Positions 1 to 8,844 of a DNA stretch of 62,198 nt are shown here, in pieces; within the stretch, counting starts at the first letter, position 1; each line of letters begins with the position of its first letter. A program made the position numbers and the translations under genes. Origin of the DNA: an uncultured Acidimicrobiales bacterium (lineage in GTDB: Bacteria; Actinomycetota; Acidimicrobiia; Acidimicrobiales; AC-14); NCBI GenBank assembly GCA_902805665.1, contig CADCTB010000106.1, forward strand, positions 319 to 62,516. Reading direction: 5' to 3'. The notes beneath the pieces are model-generated. The model saw only the letters and a program-made list of their open reading frames with translations. It ran no database searches and was not told where the DNA came from.

Positions 1-136
1 TGAGCCGGGGCACCAGGTGCTCCGTCGTCGCCCGGACCAGGCCCTCGAACCGCCGGCCGCACCACACGCACGTCGGCCCGTCGCGCTCGAGAATCTGCTC
101 GAGCCGCTGGCTGCGATTGGCCTGGGCCACGTGCAC
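1..136 (-). CDS. HNH endonuclease-like protein, N-terminal part (cut by window edge)
   Basis: Only the first 45 codons lie in the window. From the GTG at 136 the peptide carries a zinc-type CxxC (CVWCGRRF, residues 23-30) followed by EHLVPR at residues 39-44, the spacing expected for the first half of an HNH nuclease fold. The rest, including the final His/Asn, lies off the left edge, so catalytic competence cannot be judged. It sits on the same strand as, and 31 bases downstream of, the DUF3291 gene. A second in-frame GTG is two codons further in. An alternative is a non-nuclease zinc protein. Confidence 0.55.
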   Translation of the reverse strand, partial: MHVAQANRSQRLEQILERDGPTCVWCGRRFEGLVRATTEHLVPRL

Positions 137-167
137 ACGTCAAGCATGCCCCGGTGCGCCGACGCGG

Positions 168-617
168 TCACCGCAGGTCGGCGCCCTCCGGATCGAACTG
201 ACGCCGGAGAGAGAAGGCGTGCGGGGTCGGTCCGTGCAGCCGCAGATGCGCGAGCCGGCTGAGCCCCTCCTCGACCGATGGCAGGACGCCGTCATCGATC
301 CACCACATCGCCGTCGTGAACCCTCCGATCGGTACGAACCACCGGCTGCGCCTCTGCATGAAGAGGGCGTGCCCACTGCGGTAGACGTACTGCTGAAGCG
401 CCTCGAAATGCGTCCAGACCGAGAGGGTGACGATCACCTCGTCATCACCCAGCTGACCAAAGGTGACCGGCCCGTGCTGAGGCGGCAACCGCCAGACCAA
501 ACCGGGGCTCTTGTCGGCCAGCCAGTTGACGTCGTCGACAACCTTGACGAACCCGGCCATCACCGGCTGGTCCAGTGGCGCCTGCGGGAGGGCCACGTTC
601 ACCTGGGCGAGTTGCAC
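168..617 (-). CDS. DUF3291 domain protein
   Basis: This is a 149-residue protein starting at GTG. It matches the DUF3291 pattern: LAQVNVALPQAPLDQPVMAG at the N-terminus, then PGLVWRL, a VTLSVW strand and a MWWIDDG segment near the C-terminus. The fold is thought to resemble dimeric ferredoxin-like monooxygenase/EthD proteins, but no reaction is established and I assign none. The gene starts eight bases after the stop of the HTH gene, so the two are probably co-transcribed. No signal peptide or membrane segment is visible, which suggests a cytosolic protein. Confidence 0.8.
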   Translation of the reverse strand: MQLAQVNVALPQAPLDQPVMAGFVKVVDDVNWLADKSPGLVWRLPPQHGPVTFGQLGDDEVIVTLSVWTHFEALQQYVYRSGHALFMQRRSRWFVPIGGFTTAMWWIDDGVLPSVEEGLSRLAHLRLHGPTPHAFSLRRQFDPEGADLR

Positions 618-625
618 GCCTCAGC

Positions 626-919
626 TCAGTGTTCGGGGGGGCCCGGCTGGCGGAGCATGTCCTTGATGGCCTCCTTGCTCGGATTGGCCGGCGCCACCTT
701 GGAGAACCTCTGCCAGGCCGCCTGCCGGGTGGTGCCCACGGCCTCGCCGATCTCCTCCCACGTCCGGCCCTGGGCCCGGGCCGCCCGCACGGCCTTGTCC
801 TGCACCTCGAACAAGTAGCGCTGGTACGTGCCCGCCAGGCGGAGGACCTCCATCGGGTCCGGGTCGCCGGCACGGATCAGCCGCTCCCAGGCTTCCCATG
901 CTCCCGAGCGCTCCGCCAT
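626..919 (-). CDS. Small helix-turn-helix protein
   Basis: A 97-residue protein from the ATG at 919. The stretch GRTWEEIGEAVGTTRQAAWQ (about residues 51-70) is a clear helix-turn-helix of the sigma-70 region 4/LuxR kind, preceded by a helical segment (RYLFEVQDKAVRAARAQ). It probably binds DNA as a small regulator; its target is unknown. The reading frame stays open upstream to 1102, but that extension is arginine- and proline-rich and runs under the divergent AlkZ-like gene, so I place the start at 919. It heads an operon with the DUF3291 gene. Confidence 0.7.
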   Translation of the reverse strand: MAERSGAWEAWERLIRAGDPDPMEVLRLAGTYQRYLFEVQDKAVRAARAQGRTWEEIGEAVGTTRQAAWQRFSKVAPANPSKEAIKDMLRQPGPPEH

Positions 920-990
920 CCCACAATGGTGTGAGCTCGCGGCCCGTTGTGTCAAGGGCCCTTGACGTCCCGCGGGTGACAGAGTGCGGC

Positions 991-2163
991 ATGCGTCGGA
1001 TGTCCACGGACGAACGCAGGGCACGCCTCGCCGTCCGCCACCGGCTGGCGCCGACTGCCCGCACCGACGATCCGGTCGCCATCGCCGAGGGGATGGTGGC
1101 ACTGCACGCCACCGATCCGTCGACAGTGTTCCTGTCCACCGCCGCCCGCATGGCCACGCCCGCGGTCGAGCCGCTCGAGCGCGCCCTGTACGACGACCGG
1201 CGGCTCGTGCGCACGCTCTGCATGCGTCGAACGATGTTCGTGCTGCCCGTGCCGATGGTGCCGGTGGTCCAGGCCGCGTGCACCGACGCGCTCGTCCCTG
1301 GCGAACGCAAGCGCACCCTGGCCATGCTGGCGCAGAACGGTGCGGCGGACGCCGACGCCCACCTCCGGGCCCTCGAGGCGGCCACCGTGGCCGCCATCGA
1401 GGAGCACGGCGAGATCACCGGCGCCGAGCTGTCCAGGGTCGTGCCGGGGCTGCGCCAGCAGCTGCTGGTCGGGAAGGGGACGAAGTGGGAGGGCATGATC
1501 GGCCTCACGACCCGTGTCCTCTTTCTGCTGTCGACCGAGCAGCGAATCGTGCGGGGCCGCCCCCGGGGCGGGTGGACCAGCAGCCAGTACCGCTGGTCGC
1601 CGATGTCGTCCTGGCTTCCGGGAAACGTCACGAATCCCGGCGCGGACGACGCGCGGGTCGAGTTGAGCCGGCTGTGGCTCCGGGCGTTCGGGCCGGCGAC
1701 TGTCGCCGACCTCAAGTGGTGGAGCGGGCTCACCCTCGGCCAGGTCCGCAAGGCGGTGGCGGCTCTCGACGTCGAGGAGGTCGACCTCGACGGTGTGCCG
1801 GGTGTGGTGCTGGCGGGCGACGTGGCCCCGACCCCGGAGCCCGAGCCCTGGGTCGCCCTGCTGCCCAGCCTCGACCCCACGACGATGGGGTGGCAGCAGC
1901 GGGCCTGGTACCTCGGCGACCACGCAAAGACGCTTTTCGACGCGAACGGCAACGCCGGCCCCACCGTCTGGTGCGACGGGCGGGTGGTGGGTGGGTGGGC
2001 GCAACGCAAGACCGGTGAGGTCGTGTTCCGCCTGCTCGACGACGTCGGGCGGGACGCCGGGGCGGCGGTCGAGGCCGAGGCGGCCCGGCTGACCGCCTGG
2101 TTGGGAGACGTGCGGGTGACGCCCCGCTTCCCCACGCCTCTCCAGCGCACGTTGATCGCCTGA
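991..2163 (+). CDS. Winged-helix DNA-binding protein of the AlkZ/YcaQ (HTH_42) family
   Basis: About 390 residues. The pattern of this family is visible: an N-terminal RLAVRHRLAP segment, GMVALHATDPSTVFLSTAAR, LVRTLCMRRTMFVLP, and a central WTSSQYRW region followed by LWLRAFGPATVADLKWWSGL. Relatives include AlkZ, a glycosylase that unhooks DNA interstrand crosslinks through a QxQ motif. Here the corresponding stretch reads ALHATDP, so the AlkZ chemistry should not be assumed. A start nine bases later (ATG at 1000) is possible; no strong ribosome-binding site precedes either. It is divergent from the HTH gene, whose start is 71 bases away. Confidence 0.75.
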   Translation: MRRMSTDERRARLAVRHRLAPTARTDDPVAIAEGMVALHATDPSTVFLSTAARMATPAVEPLERALYDDRRLVRTLCMRRTMFVLPVPMVPVVQAACTDALVPGERKRTLAMLAQNGAADADAHLRALEAATVAAIEEHGEITGAELSRVVPGLRQQLLVGKGTKWEGMIGLTTRVLFLLSTEQRIVRGRPRGGWTSSQYRWSPMSSWLPGNVTNPGADDARVELSRLWLRAFGPATVADLKWWSGLTLGQVRKAVAALDVEEVDLDGVPGVVLAGDVAPTPEPEPWVALLPSLDPTTMGWQQRAWYLGDHAKTLFDANGNAGPTVWCDGRVVGGWAQRKTGEVVFRLLDDVGRDAGAAVEAEAARLTAWLGDVRVTPRFPTPLQRTLIA

Positions 2164-2274
2164 GCGCCGGGTCGACGGGAATCGACGATCTTTTTCTTTG
2201 CCGGGCGCTGCCGGGTGTAGCTTTCGTGCTTCCGGCGCACGCTCGGAACTCGGCGATCGGCAGGGGGTCTTCCA

Positions 2275-3399
2275 ATGAAGAAGCAGGCTCGACGTGGACG
2301 GATCGCTCTGTCGGCGGCGCTGGTTCTGGGCGCAAGCTGGGGCAGCGTGGCCATCAACCCCGCACACTCGCTGGTGACCGCCGACGTGTGCAACGGAGGC
2401 GACGGCGGGAACGGCGGCCCCGGACTGGGAGTCGGCGGCAGCGCCGTGGCCACGGGCGGAGCCGGTGTCCTGGCTACCGGCGGCACCGCGCGCGGTGGGG
2501 CCGCAGTGGGGGTGGGAGGTGCAGCGGGCGACGGCGGCAATGCCTGCAACGGCACCGGCGGCGCCCTGTTCTCTCCGGTTCCGGCGGTCATCGCCCCCGC
2601 GGCCACCACCGACGTCGACGTCTGCAACGCCGGTGACGCCGGCGACGGTGGGCCCGGCGCGGGTATCGCCGGCCACGCCCTGGCCACCGGCGGCACCGGC
2701 GTGGCCGTGACGGGCGGCACGGCGACGGGCGGCGCCGCGGCCGGTGTCGGAGGCGCAGGCGGTGACGGCGGCGACGCCTGCAACCGCAGCGGCGGCGCCC
2801 TGGTGGCGGCCGCTCCTGCGGTCATCGCCCCTGTGGCAGCCACCGATGTCGACGTCTGCAACGCAGGTGACGCGGGCGACGGCGGTGCGGGCCTGGGCGT
2901 CGGCGGTACCGCGGCGGCTACCGGCGGCATCGGGGTCGCGGCCACCGGCGGCACCGCCACCGGAGGCGCCGGTGCGGGGGTCGGAGGGGCAGGGGGCGAC
3001 GGCGGTCACGCCTGTAACGTCACCGCTGCTCCGGTCGTCGTTGCTACCCCGGTCGTCGTCACGCCGGCCCCGGTGGTGGTCACGCCCGTCGTGGTCACGC
3101 CCGTCGTGGTCACGCCGGCCCCGGTCGTGGTGACGCCGGCGCCGGTCGTGGTCGTCACTCAGCCCGTGGTTGTCGTTCAACACCCGTCCCCGCAGGTCGT
3201 CGTGGTCAGTGGCAACGGTGGCCCCGGTGGGCCGGGCGGCGCCGGTGGTGCCGGTGGCGCTGCTGGTTCAGGCGGTGCCGGTGGGGCCGGCGGCGCCGGT
3301 CCCGGCGGCGGAGCGGGTGGCGCGGGTGGCGCCGCCGGTTCTGGTGGCGCAGGCGGCGCCGGTGGCGCCGGTGGCGCCGGGGGTGCCGGCGGGCGGTAG
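2275..3399 (+). CDS. Secreted glycine/alanine-rich triple-repeat protein (PGRS-like composition)
   Basis: A 374-residue protein with a positively charged N-terminus (MKKQARRGR) and hydrophobic core ending near residue 31, a likely Sec signal peptide. Three repeats of about 75 residues follow, each opening with a V-C-N motif (DVDVCNAGDAGDGG in copies 2 and 3) and closing with GGDGGxACN, so each copy carries a cysteine pair. Then come a valine/proline linker built from VVVTPAP units and a final Gly-Gly-Ala tail. CAGGGGGT at 2261-2268 is a good ribosome-binding site. Composition recalls mycobacterial PGRS proteins but there is no PE domain. Function is unknown; a cell-surface or matrix role is inference. 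Confidence 0.75.
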   Translation: MKKQARRGRIALSAALVLGASWGSVAINPAHSLVTADVCNGGDGGNGGPGLGVGGSAVATGGAGVLATGGTARGGAAVGVGGAAGDGGNACNGTGGALFSPVPAVIAPAATTDVDVCNAGDAGDGGPGAGIAGHALATGGTGVAVTGGTATGGAAAGVGGAGGDGGDACNRSGGALVAAAPAVIAPVAATDVDVCNAGDAGDGGAGLGVGGTAAATGGIGVAATGGTATGGAGAGVGGAGGDGGHACNVTAAPVVVATPVVVTPAPVVVTPVVVTPVVVTPAPVVVTPAPVVVVTQPVVVVQHPSPQVVVVSGNGGPGGPGGAGGAGGAAGSGGAGGAGGAGPGGGAGGAGGAAGSGGAGGAGGAGGAGGAGGR

Positions 3400-3422
3400 A
3401 GACGAGCGCCGTGCCGGAGGCC

Positions 3423-3438
3423 GGGGCCCTCGGGCCCC
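3423..3438. terminator. Hairpin between converging genes
   Basis: GGGGCCC and GGGCCCC face each other around a two-base centre, 24 bases after the stop of the glycine-rich gene and just before the end of metF on the other strand. There is no T-run, so it is only a candidate bidirectional terminator. Confidence 0.35.
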
Positions 3439-3447
3439 TGCCCCGGT

Positions 3448-4323
3448 TCAGCCCGGCGAGCTCGGAACCAGACCGAGGTTGGCGTAGATCTCGCGCGTCG
3501 CGGTCGACCGGTTCAGTGTGTAGAAGTGCAGCCCGGGGACGCCGTTGTCGAGAAGGTCGCGACAGAGCTCCGTGGCCAGCTCGACTCCGACCCGCTTCAC
3601 GTCATCCGGGTCGTCGGCCACGGCCTCGACCCGGGCGACGATCTCCGGCGGCACCTCGCAGCCGGACAGCTGAGCCATGCGCTGGACCGACGAGAGGCTG
3701 GTGATCGGCATGATGCCGGCGATCACCGGCTTGTGCATGCCCCGCCGGGCCAGGTCGTCGACCAGGCCGATGTAGTCACTGGTCCGGAAGAAGAACTGGG
3801 TGATGGCGAAGTCGGCGAGCTCCATCTTGGCGACGACATGGCGGCGATCCAGCTCACGGTCGCCGTGCGAGTTGGGGTGCAGCTCCGGGTGGGCGGCCAC
3901 TCCGATCGAGAACCCGCCGATGGCCCGGGCCAGCTCGACCAGCTCGATGGCGTGGGTGAGCTCGGCGTGACCGAGCTCCTGGGCGTCGGGCGGCGCGTCG
4001 CCGCCGAGGGCCAGCACGTTGTCCACCCCGGCCTTGCGCAGCTCGACGAGGATCTCGGCGAGCTCCAGGCGACTGTGGACCACGCAGGTGAGGTGGGCCA
4101 TGGGGTTGAGCGTGGTGGTCTGGATCATGCCGGCCACCAGATCGTGGGTCCGCTGCCGGGACACGCGACCCCCCCGGTACGTCACCGACACGAAGGCGGG
4201 GTTGAGGGGCTCGAGCTCGCGCAGCGTCCGCACGAGCGTGGCCTGCTCCACGTCGTTCTTGGGCGGGAAGAACTCGAAGGAGAAGGTGGTCCCCTCGTCG
4301 AGGAGCTGGATGATCTTGGTCAT
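3448..4323 (-). CDS. metF: Methylenetetrahydrofolate reductase
   Basis: MetF reduces 5,10-methylene-THF to 5-methyl-THF with an FAD cofactor, supplying methionine synthesis. The 291-residue protein has the family length and motifs: FSFEFFPPK near the N-terminus, FVSVTYRGG, HLTCVVHSR, ALGGD, SIGVAAHPELHPN and FAITQFFF. Its ATG overlaps the folD stop (ATGA, 4323-4320), so it is the last gene of the purN-purH-folD-metF operon. This groups enzymes that consume or interconvert folate one-carbon units. Cytosolic. Confidence 0.93.
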   Translation of the reverse strand: MTKIIQLLDEGTTFSFEFFPPKNDVEQATLVRTLRELEPLNPAFVSVTYRGGRVSRQRTHDLVAGMIQTTTLNPMAHLTCVVHSRLELAEILVELRKAGVDNVLALGGDAPPDAQELGHAELTHAIELVELARAIGGFSIGVAAHPELHPNSHGDRELDRRHVVAKMELADFAITQFFFRTSDYIGLVDDLARRGMHKPVIAGIMPITSLSSVQRMAQLSGCEVPPEIVARVEAVADDPDDVKRVGVELATELCRDLLDNGVPGLHFYTLNRSTATREIYANLGLVPSSPG

Positions 4324-5234
4324 GAGGCCTCCAGCTTGCCCCGTGCGGCACGGACGGCGTTGCCCAGCAGCATGGCCACCGTGGTGGGACCGACCCCACC
4401 CCGGCGGGGCGTGACCCACCCGGCCACCTCGGCCACCGACTCGTCGACGTCGGAGATGATGCGCCGGCCCTCCCAGGTCAGGCCCGCGCCGACCACGGCC
4501 GCACCCGGCCGCACGTCGTCCGGTCCGATCATGTTGGGCACGCCTGCACCGCCCACCACGATGTCGGCCCGGCGGGTGTAGTCGGCCCAGTTGGCCACGC
4601 CGGTGTGCACGACGGTGACCGCGGCGTTGGCCCCGGGCCGCTTCAGCGAGAGGAGCAGCGACAACGGCCGGCCGATCGTTGGTCCGCGGCCGACGATGAC
4701 CACGTTCCGCCCCTCGACCGGCACCTCGTAGTGGGCGAGCATGGCCACGATCCCCGCCGGGGTGCACGCCAGCGGGGCGCCGGTGACGCCGAGGGCCAGC
4801 AGGCCGAGGTTGGTGGGGTGCAGCCCGTCGGCGTCCTTCGCCGGGTCGACGGCGGCGATGGCCGCGTTGTAGTCGAGCCCCTTGGGAAGCGGGTTCTGGA
4901 CGAGGAAGGCGTCGACCGCCGGGTCCTCGTTGAAGGCGACGACGGCTGCCTGCACCTCCTCCTGCGTGGCGGTGGTCGGAAGCTCCTGATGGAACGACCG
5001 CATGCCGACCGCGGCGCACGCCTCGTGCTTCTTGGCGATGTACCCGGCGCTCGCGGGGTCGTCGCCCACGAGGATGGTGCCGAGCCCGACCTCGATCCCC
5101 TCGGCCGCCAGCTTGGCCACGTCGTCGGCCACCTGGGCCAGGACGGCGTCGGCCACTGGCGCCCCGTGCATGAGGATGGCTGCGTTGCCTGCCTGGTCGC
5201 GGCGACCCTCCGCGTCGCTCCGGTTCTCGCTCAA
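4320..5234 (-). CDS. folD: Bifunctional methylenetetrahydrofolate dehydrogenase/cyclohydrolase
   Basis: FolD makes 10-formyl-THF from 5,10-methylene-THF, the cofactor needed by PurN and PurH encoded just upstream. Motifs are [11 protein letters not shown], the catalytic YxxxK (YIAKK), PLPKGLD, the dinucleotide loop [14 protein letters not shown] and [12 protein letters not shown]. The start is uncertain. The first in-frame ATG (5171) would remove the first beta-strand (AIL, conserved before the folate-binding D/H-G segment). The only standard codon upstream is TTG at 5234, which overlaps the purH stop as TTGA, in keeping with the 4-base overlaps in this operon. That start gives 304 residues, the ATG gives 283. 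Confidence 0.9.
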   Translation of the reverse strand: MSENRSDAEGRRDQAGNAAILMHGAPVADAVLAQVADDVAKLAAEGIEVGLGTILVGDDPASAGYIAKKHEACAAVGMRSFHQELPTTATQEEVQAAVVAFNEDPAVDAFLVQNPLPKGLDYNAAIAAVDPAKDADGLHPTNLGLLALGVTGAPLACTPAGIVAMLAHYEVPVEGRNVVIVGRGPTIGRPLSLLLSLKRPGANAAVTVVHTGVANWADYTRRADIVVGGAGVPNMIGPDDVRPGAAVVGAGLTWEGRRIISDVDESVAEVAGWVTPRRGGVGPTTVAMLLGNAVRAARGKLEAS

Positions 5235-6745
5235 TGCCGGAACTGCCGCTCGCCGGTGAGGACCATGGCGATGCCGTGCTCGTCGGCCGCGTCGATCAGC
5301 TCCTGGTCCCTGACGGACCCGCCGGGCTGGATCACCACTCCGACGCCCGCGGCGGCGGCCACATCGAGGCCGTCGCGGAAGGGATAGAAGGCGTCCGTGG
5401 CGCACGCCCCGCCCTTGCCCCGCCCAGCCGCCTTGCGGGCCGCGATCTCGCCCGCGTCGACCCGGCTCTGCTGGCCGGCGCCGATGCCCACCGCCTGGCC
5501 GCCGGCGACGAGGACGACGGCGTTGGACTTGGTGTAGCCGGCCAGCTTCCACGCCAGCTCCGTGTCGGCCCACTGCTCCTCGGTGGGAGCCACCTTGGTG
5601 ACCACCCGCCAGTCGGCGCGCGTCGCCGCGAAGCGGTAGGGCTGCTGCACCAGGAATCCGCCACTGATCTGGCGCACGTGCAGCGCCTCGTCGCCAGGGG
5701 GCGGCCCCTGCAGCAGGCGGGTGTTCTTGCGCTTGGCGACGAGCGCCTCGAGCGTGCCGGACGCGTACCCGGGCGCTATGACCACGTCGGCCTGGGCCGC
5801 GGCCACCATGGCCGAGGCCGTCGCCCCGTCGACCGGGCGGTTGAGGGCGACGATCCCACCGAACGCAGACTTCTCGTCGCACTCGTACGCCAGCTGGTAG
5901 GCCGTGGCCAGGTCGCCGGCCACCGCCGCCCCGCACGGGTTGGCGTGCTTGATGATGGCGACCGCAGGCTGGGGGCCCAGCTCGTGGACGAGCTGCCAGG
6001 CGGCTGCGGCGTCGAACAGGTTGAGGTACGACAGGGGCAGTCCCGCATGCTGCACGACGTCGTCCCACCAGCTGTGGGCGCCCAGCTGGCGGTACCGGGC
6101 CCCTTGCTGGTGGGGGTTCTCGCCGTAGCGCAGGTCCTGGGCCCGCTCCAGGCGCAGCTCGAGCGTGCCGGGCAGCGCGGCCGCCCCTTCATCCCCCGAG
6201 CCACTGTCCAACCACGAGACGATCGCCGCGTCGTAGGCCGCGGTGTGGGCGAACGCCGCCCGGGCCAGCCGCCTGCGGGTCTCGGGGCCGAGGAGGCCCT
6301 CACGGGCCAGCTCCTCGAGCACGGCGGGGTACTCGGCCGGGTCGACGACGACCCCCACGTGGGCGTGGTTCTTGGCCGCGGCCCGGACCATGGTGGGACC
6401 GCCGATGTCGATCATCTCGATCGACGGGTCCGACGTGAACGGATAGAGGTTGCAGACCACCAGCCCGATGGCGGCGATGTTCTGGGCCAGCAGGTCGGCC
6501 ACGTGCTCGGGCCGGTCGCGGTCGGCGAGGATGCCGCCGTGGATGGCCGGGTGCAGCGTCTTGACCCGCCCCCCGAGCATCTCCGGGCTGCCGGTGACGG
6601 CCTCGACCGGGGTGCACTCCACCCCGGCGGCGTTGAGGGCGGCCGCCGTGCCGCCGCTCGACACGAGCTCCCATCCGAGCCGGGACAGCCCACGGGCCAG
6701 ATCGACCAGGCCGGTCTTGTCGTAGACGGAGAGCAGCGCCCTCAC
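5231..6745 (-). CDS. purH: Bifunctional AICAR transformylase/IMP cyclohydrolase
   Basis: PurH performs the last two steps of IMP synthesis. The 504-residue protein starts at GTG 6745, overlapping the purN stop (GTGA). The N-terminal MGS-like cyclohydrolase domain shows [31 protein letters not shown] and [15 protein letters not shown]. The C-terminal transformylase domain shows [10 protein letters not shown], the catalytic IKHANPCG, the SAFGGI segment and a final [14 protein letters not shown]. It follows purN and precedes folD, so the operon supplies both the enzyme and its formyl donor. Confidence 0.97.
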   Translation of the reverse strand: MRALLSVYDKTGLVDLARGLSRLGWELVSSGGTAAALNAAGVECTPVEAVTGSPEMLGGRVKTLHPAIHGGILADRDRPEHVADLLAQNIAAIGLVVCNLYPFTSDPSIEMIDIGGPTMVRAAAKNHAHVGVVVDPAEYPAVLEELAREGLLGPETRRRLARAAFAHTAAYDAAIVSWLDSGSGDEGAAALPGTLELRLERAQDLRYGENPHQQGARYRQLGAHSWWDDVVQHAGLPLSYLNLFDAAAAWQLVHELGPQPAVAIIKHANPCGAAVAGDLATAYQLAYECDEKSAFGGIVALNRPVDGATASAMVAAAQADVVIAPGYASGTLEALVAKRKNTRLLQGPPPGDEALHVRQISGGFLVQQPYRFAATRADWRVVTKVAPTEEQWADTELAWKLAGYTKSNAVVLVAGGQAVGIGAGQQSRVDAGEIAARKAAGRGKGGACATDAFYPFRDGLDVAAAAGVGVVIQPGGSVRDQELIDAADEHGIAMVLTGERQFRH

Positions 6746-7290
6746 GATATGAAGCGTTTGATGGTCTCGGGGTACAAGCGGTGCTCGACTTCCTTGATGC
6801 GTGCGTGCAGGGTCTCGGGGGTGTCGTCGTCGAAGACGGGCACCGCCTCCTGGGCGAGGATCGGCCCGCTGTCGACTTCGAGGGTGGCCAGGTGGACGGT
6901 ACAGCCGGTCACCTTCACCCCCGCGGCCAACGCCTCCTCGACGGCATGCCAGCCGGGAAATGCCGGCAGGAGGGCGGGATGGGTGTTCAGGATGCGCCCG
7001 GGATAGGCGTCGTGGATCTGCTTGTCCAGGACGGTGCCGAATCCGGCCATGACGACCAGCTCGACACCGTGGCGCTCGAGGGCGTCGACGACCTGCTCGG
7101 TGTAGGCGGGCCGGTCGAAGTCGGGACCGAACGACGTCCGCGGGACCAGCTCGGCGGGCACGCCGGCCGCCTCGGCGACCGCGGTCGCGCCGCACGGACG
7201 GTCGACCACCACCGCCACCACCGGCAGGCCGGCACGAAGAATGGCCTCCAGGTTCGTCCCCCCGCTGGAGGCGAGTACGCCTATGCGCAT
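6742..7290 (-). CDS. purN: Phosphoribosylglycinamide formyltransferase
   Basis: PurN transfers a formyl group from 10-formyl-THF to GAR in purine synthesis. It has 182 residues from the ATG at 7290 (MRIGVLASSGGTNL). The active-site block LNTHPALLPAF contains the conserved Asn and His, and EVDSGPIL carries the third catalytic residue, Asp. The frame is open further upstream, but the family N-terminus is at 7290. It opens the folate/purine operon and is divergent from a small membrane-protein gene 54 bases away. Confidence 0.95.
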   Translation of the reverse strand: MRIGVLASSGGTNLEAILRAGLPVVAVVVDRPCGATAVAEAAGVPAELVPRTSFGPDFDRPAYTEQVVDALERHGVELVVMAGFGTVLDKQIHDAYPGRILNTHPALLPAFPGWHAVEEALAAGVKVTGCTVHLATLEVDSGPILAQEAVPVFDDDTPETLHARIKEVEHRLYPETIKRFIS

Positions 7291-7344
7291 CACAGGCACC
7301 GTATCGCCCTTGTGGCATGGTTGGGCGACTTCAACGGAGTGGAG

Positions 7345-7761
7345 ATGCTGGCCAGGCTCACGCGGGGCGAACGGTTCGTGGTGGTGGCCGGCGGGCTCCT
7401 GCTCGTCAGCCTTGCGTTCTTCCCATGGCACAGGTTCGAGCTCGCCGGGTTCCTCGGTGGGGATCCGCGGCGAACCGGTCTCCAGACCCCCAACGCGCTA
7501 CAGGGCACCCTGGCGTTCCTGATCACCGTGGCCATGGTGGCCCAGGTGGTGATGAGCCGCTACTCCAACCAGAAGGTCAATCCGACCCTGGCCAGGCTCC
7601 AACCCGCCGCCGGCCTCGCCGTGGTCGGCACACTGGCCTGGAAGCTGGCCAGCGAGCTGTCGAGCCTGTCCGTCGGCGCCTACCTCGGGGTGATCCTCGG
7701 CGGGGTGCTGGCCTATGGCGCCTTCGTCATGGCCAAGGAGTCGGGCTCCAAGTTCCGGTAG
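7345..7761 (+). CDS. Small integral membrane protein, unknown function
   Basis: I do not recognise a family. The 138 residues contain about four hydrophobic segments: VVVAGGLLLVSLAFF, then LAFLITVAMVAQVVM, then LAVVGTLAWKLAS and AYLGVILGGVLAYGAFVM. Short charged loops and a KESGSKFR tail follow. GGAG sits upstream of the ATG at 7345; a GTG two codons earlier is an alternative. It is transcribed away from purN and converges on the DUF3039 gene, whose stop lies three bases after its own. Confidence 0.6.
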   Translation: MLARLTRGERFVVVAGGLLLVSLAFFPWHRFELAGFLGGDPRRTGLQTPNALQGTLAFLITVAMVAQVVMSRYSNQKVNPTLARLQPAAGLAVVGTLAWKLASELSSLSVGAYLGVILGGVLAYGAFVMAKESGSKFR

Positions 7762-7764
7762 GGC

Positions 7765-8004
7765 TCAGCGCGACCAGGCCGCAGCCAGCTCCTGGCACAC
7801 CACGCACACCGGCAGGCGGCTCGGGTCGGCGTGGGGTTGGAACAGGGTGCCGCACAGCGCCTTGACCGCCCGCCCCTGCTTGCGCGCCGCGTGCAACTCG
7901 TCGTTGCGGGCGTAGTGGGCGAGGTCGTCGTCATCACCGTCGAGGTCCACATCGACGTCAGCGACTTCCGGCGAGACGTCGGTCACAGCATCGCCGGGGC
8001 TCAC
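7765..8004 (-). CDS. DUF3039 zinc-ribbon-like small protein
   Basis: A 79-residue protein from GTG 8004. An acidic N-terminus (VDVDLDGDDDD) is followed by HYARNDELHAARKQGRAVKA, LCG and the C-terminal PVCVVCQEL. The cysteines and the LCGxxFxPxxDPxxLPVC spacing are the DUF3039 signature, an actinobacterial family of unknown role that probably binds one metal ion. Its GTG overlaps the stop of the DUF4235 gene (GTGA), so the two are translated together. Confidence 0.75.
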   Translation of the reverse strand: MSPGDAVTDVSPEVADVDVDLDGDDDDLAHYARNDELHAARKQGRAVKALCGTLFQPHADPSRLPVCVVCQELAAAWSR

Positions 8005-8288
8005 GGGCTGACGGTCTCCAGGTCCGCCGGATACGTGCCGGTGCTGGCCTTCCACGCCTCGGCCGCGCCCCGCTGGGCGATCAGGCGGGTCACCGCCATG
8101 GCGACGCCCGAGGCCACGGCCCAGATGAGCGCCTCCGACCACCGGGTGCTCGGCGACGCCGGGTTGGTGGGCGGGTCGCCTCCCATGGTCCGCCGCCAGC
8201 AGGCCCGCAGCAGCGCACGTGTCGCCGAGCCGGCGGCCACGCCGCTCAGCGACCCGACCGCCTTCCACAGAAGTCGTTGATCAGCCAT
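8001..8288 (-). CDS. DUF4235 membrane-associated protein
   Basis: 95 residues from the ATG at 8288. WKAVGSLSGVAAGSATRALL and EALIWAVASGVAMAVTRLIA form two hydrophobic helices, and an RGAAEAWKASTG motif follows, as in DUF4235. The family is common in Actinobacteria and has no assigned activity; membrane location is inferred from the helices. It is divergent from the WhiB gene across about 100 bases that probably hold both promoters. Confidence 0.7.
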   Translation of the reverse strand: MADQRLLWKAVGSLSGVAAGSATRALLRACWRRTMGGDPPTNPASPSTRWSEALIWAVASGVAMAVTRLIAQRGAAEAWKASTGTYPADLETVSP

Positions 8289-8390
8289 CGACGTATCCTG
8301 CCCGTAATCGCCCGGCCGCGAACCGGGAATGAGGCGGACGGCCGTGGGGTACACCCGAAAAAATCGCCTCAAGCAGCGGGGGGACATGAC

Positions 8391-8678
8391 GTGCGACAGC
8401 CGCCTCTGGCTGGAAACAACAAGAGCTGGCGGGCCGAGGCCCGGTGCCTCGGCAGTGATCCCGACCTCTTCTTCCCACTTGGCGGCACCGGCGAGCCACT
8501 CGCCCAGGCCGAGGCGGCCAAGCGCATCTGCCACCAGTGCGAGGTGCGCGACGTGTGCCTTCAGTTCGCCCTGGAAACCAACCAGGTGACGGGCGTCTGG
8601 GGCGGCACCACCGAGGACGAGCGGAAGTCGGTGCGAAGGAACTGGCTGCGGGCCGGTCGCCCTGCGCTCGTGCCCTGA
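8391..8678 (+). CDS. WhiB-family iron-sulfur transcriptional regulator
   Basis: WhiB proteins bind a [4Fe-4S] cluster and modulate the sigma factor/RNA polymerase. The 95-residue protein has the four cluster cysteines at residues 19, 47, 50 and 56 (ARC, ICHQCEVRDVC), the DPDLFFP segment, and the GVWGGTTEDERKSVRR block that carries the GxWGG turn and basic tail. The start is GTG 8391, chosen because a GGGGGG Shine-Dalgarno tract ends six bases upstream and the frame upstream is not family-like. It is found only in Actinobacteria and their phages, so it is the strongest taxonomic marker here. Confidence 0.9.
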   Translation: MRQPPLAGNNKSWRAEARCLGSDPDLFFPLGGTGEPLAQAEAAKRICHQCEVRDVCLQFALETNQVTGVWGGTTEDERKSVRRNWLRAGRPALVP

Positions 8679-8844
8679 ACCCCGGGCGCGGTGACCGCGT
8701 CCGTCATAGGCTTCTCGGATCGGACGGCGGGCGGCGGCGATCGCACTGGGGGCACTGCTGCTCACCACCGCCTGCGGAGGCGGTGGCGACTCGTCGTCGG
8801 CTCGACCGGCCCCGGTCCAGAACAGTCGGATCAGCGTCGGCGGA

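Noticed and set aside
991-2163. Confident AlkZ interstrand-crosslink glycosylase
   Set aside because: The catalytic QxQ is not seen at the expected place, so only family membership is claimed.
621-3183. Two very long minus-strand open frames (over 740 codons each) opposite the AlkZ-like and glycine-rich genes
   Set aside because: They are shadows of GC-rich, glycine-rich coding DNA. Their translations are Arg/Pro/Ser-rich low-complexity text with no domain, and the plus strand has clear families.
2275-3399. Mycobacterial PE_PGRS protein
   Set aside because: The composition is similar, but there is no PE domain and the repeats have ordered cysteines, which PGRS lacks. I call it only PGRS-like.
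5234-7006. 590-codon plus-strand open frame opposite purH
   Set aside because: Antisense shadow of purH and purN with no recognisable protein features.
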